Below are positions 21,645 to 22,691 of a DNA stretch of 22,691 bases, in pieces. The DNA is taken from contig JBIOXZ010000076.1 of the NCBI GenBank assembly GCA_044869895.1, positions 1 to 22,691 of the forward strand, written 5' to 3'. Source of the DNA: AC-69 sp044869895. Lineage in GTDB: Bacteria > Actinomycetota > UBA4738 > HRBIN12. The notes under the pieces are model-generated. The model was not told the origin of the DNA, did not search any database, and was given only the letters and a program-made list of their open reading frames with translations. A program made the translations under genes and the position numbers. Every line of letters starts with the position of its first letter. Position 1 is the stretch's first letter.

Positions 21645-22136
21645 ATGCGACCCGAGGCACAGGGGAAGACCGGGCGACCGACGCCCAGGCGGAACAAGCC
21701 GAGACGTCCCCGAGACGAGCTCGGCCGGCCTCAGTCGTGGGATACAGAGAACCAGCTGGACCTGGAGGACTTCGACAAGCTCCCGCTGGAGGAGAACCAT
21801 CGCCTGGCCCGCGAGCACTTCAACGCCGGAAGGTTCTTTCCCGCCCACGAGGCCTGGGAGACGGCTTGGAAACAGGCTCGGGACACCGGCGATGCCGAGT
21901 TCTTCAAGGGCCTGTCGCAACTCGGAGCGGGATACGTCCATCTGTTGCGGGGGAATGCCCACGGCACGGCACAGCTCCTGCGGCGAGCCGCCCGGCGGAT
22001 CGCCCGATACCCGACGGGCCACTTCGGCGTCGACACGGCCGAGGTGAGCCGCGAGGCAGAGGAACTCGCATCGGCGGTCGAGCGAGGCGAGATCGAGCCT
22101 GGTGAGGATGCCGAGTTCACCGCTCCCCGGGTCTGA
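21645..22136 (+). CDS. DUF309-family protein
   Basis: 163 residues, ATG 21645. The first ~45 residues are basic then acidic and probably disordered. The DUF309 domain spans about 50-120: HFNAGRFFPAHEAWETAW, then FFKGLSQLGAGYVHLLRGN with the conserved HE, W, G-L-x-Q and RGN positions. The fold in solved members is a small helical bundle; no biochemical role is established to my knowledge. The longer N-terminal tail is unusual, since many family members begin just before the domain. It appears leaderless and is followed by the methyltransferase gene after 46 bases. Confidence 0.88.
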   Translation: MRPEAQGKTGRPTPRRNKPRRPRDELGRPQSWDTENQLDLEDFDKLPLEENHRLAREHFNAGRFFPAHEAWETAWKQARDTGDAEFFKGLSQLGAGYVHLLRGNAHGTAQLLRRAARRIARYPTGHFGVDTAEVSREAEELASAVERGEIEPGEDAEFTAPRV

Positions 22137-22142
22137 GGCTGG

Positions 22143-22172
22143 TTGACTGCCGCTCCCCGGTCTGTGCACCAT
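22143..22172 (+). promoter_or_regulatory. Weak promoter before the methyltransferase gene
   Basis: TTGACT (22143-22148), an 18-base spacer and CACCAT (22167-22172) lie 10 bases before ATG 22183. The -35 is good and the -10 poor (three of six). Confidence 0.25.
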
Positions 22173-22182
22173 TAGACGGGAC

Positions 22183-22691
22183 ATGACCTCCTCCACCTCG
22201 GACGGGGCCCCCCAGGAGATGGAGTGGAGGGGCCGAACCGGCCCGTTCACCATCCGGGTCAATCCAGGCGTGTTCGCTCCGAGCCATACGAGCCGCTCGA
22301 TCGCCGAGGCCCTCGAGATCGATCCGGGCGACACCGTGATCGACGTCGGTTGCGGCAGCGGGGTGCTCTCCTTCGTGGCCGCCCGGCTCGGCGCGGGGAA
22401 GGTGATCGGATGCGACCTCTCCGAGCCGGCGATCGAGGCGGCCGAGGACAACGCCGAACGCCTCGGCCTGAAAGGCCGGGTGGAGTTCCGCGTCGGGAAC
22501 CTCCTCGAGCCGGTCCGGGGCCAGCAGGCCGATGTCATCATCGGCGACGTCTCGGGGATCCCCGACGAGATCGCACGTGTCTCCGGGTGGTTCCCGGACG
22601 GCCGAGCCGGCGGACCGACGGGGGCCGAGCTTCCGGCGGCGATGCTCGAGAGTCTCCGGGAGACCGAGTGCCTGGCCCCCGGGGGTCGCCT
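22183..22691 (+). CDS. SAM-dependent methyltransferase (partial, cut by the window edge)
   Basis: 169 codons are visible from ATG 22183 and the frame is open at the right edge. Motif I VIDVGCGSGVLSFVAA (52-67) and the acidic motif II GCDLSEPAIEAAEDN mark a class-I methyltransferase. The start NPGVFAPSHTSRSIAEAL resembles the PrmA/PrmC and small-domain methyltransferases. At the motif IV position, where N-methylating members have (N/D)PPY, the sequence reads IIGDVSGIPD, so the usual amide N-methylation site is missing or altered. The visible part ends in LRETECLAPGGR, the usual last strand region. The substrate is unknown, and the missing C-terminal end could change the assignment. Confidence 0.82.
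   Translation, partial: MTSSTSDGAPQEMEWRGRTGPFTIRVNPGVFAPSHTSRSIAEALEIDPGDTVIDVGCGSGVLSFVAARLGAGKVIGCDLSEPAIEAAEDNAERLGLKGRVEFRVGNLLEPVRGQQADVIIGDVSGIPDEIARVSGWFPDGRAGGPTGAELPAAMLESLRETECLAPGGR

Noticed and set aside
1..22691. tRNA, rRNA, CRISPR, insertion sequences, phage or conjugation genes
   Set aside because: I looked for these and saw no supporting structure, repeats or protein motifs. The region looks chromosomal and not recently acquired.

Overview
The window is about 22.7 kb of GC-rich, densely packed bacterial DNA. The organism is most probably an actinomycete-type bacterium (Actinomycetota), perhaps a deep-branching or uncultured lineage. The evidence is a WhiB-family iron-sulfur regulator, a SigR/RsrA-type redox sigma and zinc anti-sigma pair, a Lys/Ala/Thr-rich histone-H1-like protein, frequent GTG/TTG starts, and several genes that lack a Shine-Dalgarno site but have a TANNNT box 6-7 nt before the start codon (a leaderless layout). 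I see no rRNA, tRNA, CRISPR array, insertion sequence or phage gene. No stretch over 300 bases is without a gene.

Left part (1-5.7 kb): a basic histone-like tail protein with an exact 33-bp tandem repeat and a 54-residue membrane protein lie on the minus strand. On the plus strand follow a stand-alone cyclic-nucleotide-binding domain protein and an unusual fusion of a cysteinyl-tRNA-synthetase-like tail to a degenerate glycosyltransferase. Then come ftsH (minus) and, divergent from it, sigR-rsrA and a small zinc-site protein, closed by a strong hairpin terminator.

Middle part (5.7-14.5 kb): a PIG-L/LmbE deacetylase and an S51 peptidase overlap by ATGA, followed by endonuclease III. From nth to marR nine successive genes alternate strands: nth, whiB, glycerophosphodiesterase, secreted PGRP amidase, family-5 uracil-DNA glycosylase, MgtC-like protein, ABC exporter, GNAT acetyltransferase, MarR regulator. 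Most convergent ends overlap, abut or lie within 16 bp.

Right part (14.5-22.7 kb): marR overlaps a broken AI-2E-transporter tail, then a YbhN-like and an HdeD-like membrane protein. On the minus strand a tight three-gene unit encodes a full AI-2E-family transporter, a GH38 alpha-mannosidase and a sarcosine-oxidase-like flavoenzyme. A DUF309 protein and a methyltransferase cut by the window edge finish the plus strand.

Functionally, redox and genome maintenance recur: the SigR/RsrA thiol switch, the WhiB cluster, two iron-sulfur base-excision glycosylases, FtsH quality control, and a deacetylase of the family that includes mycothiol enzymes. Calling this a stress region is an inference from gene content. 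The most unusual items are the CysRS-tail/glycosyltransferase fusion, the transporter-mannosidase-oxidase unit, the truncated AI-2E tail with a GTGA overlap, and the recurrent leaderless-promoter layout.
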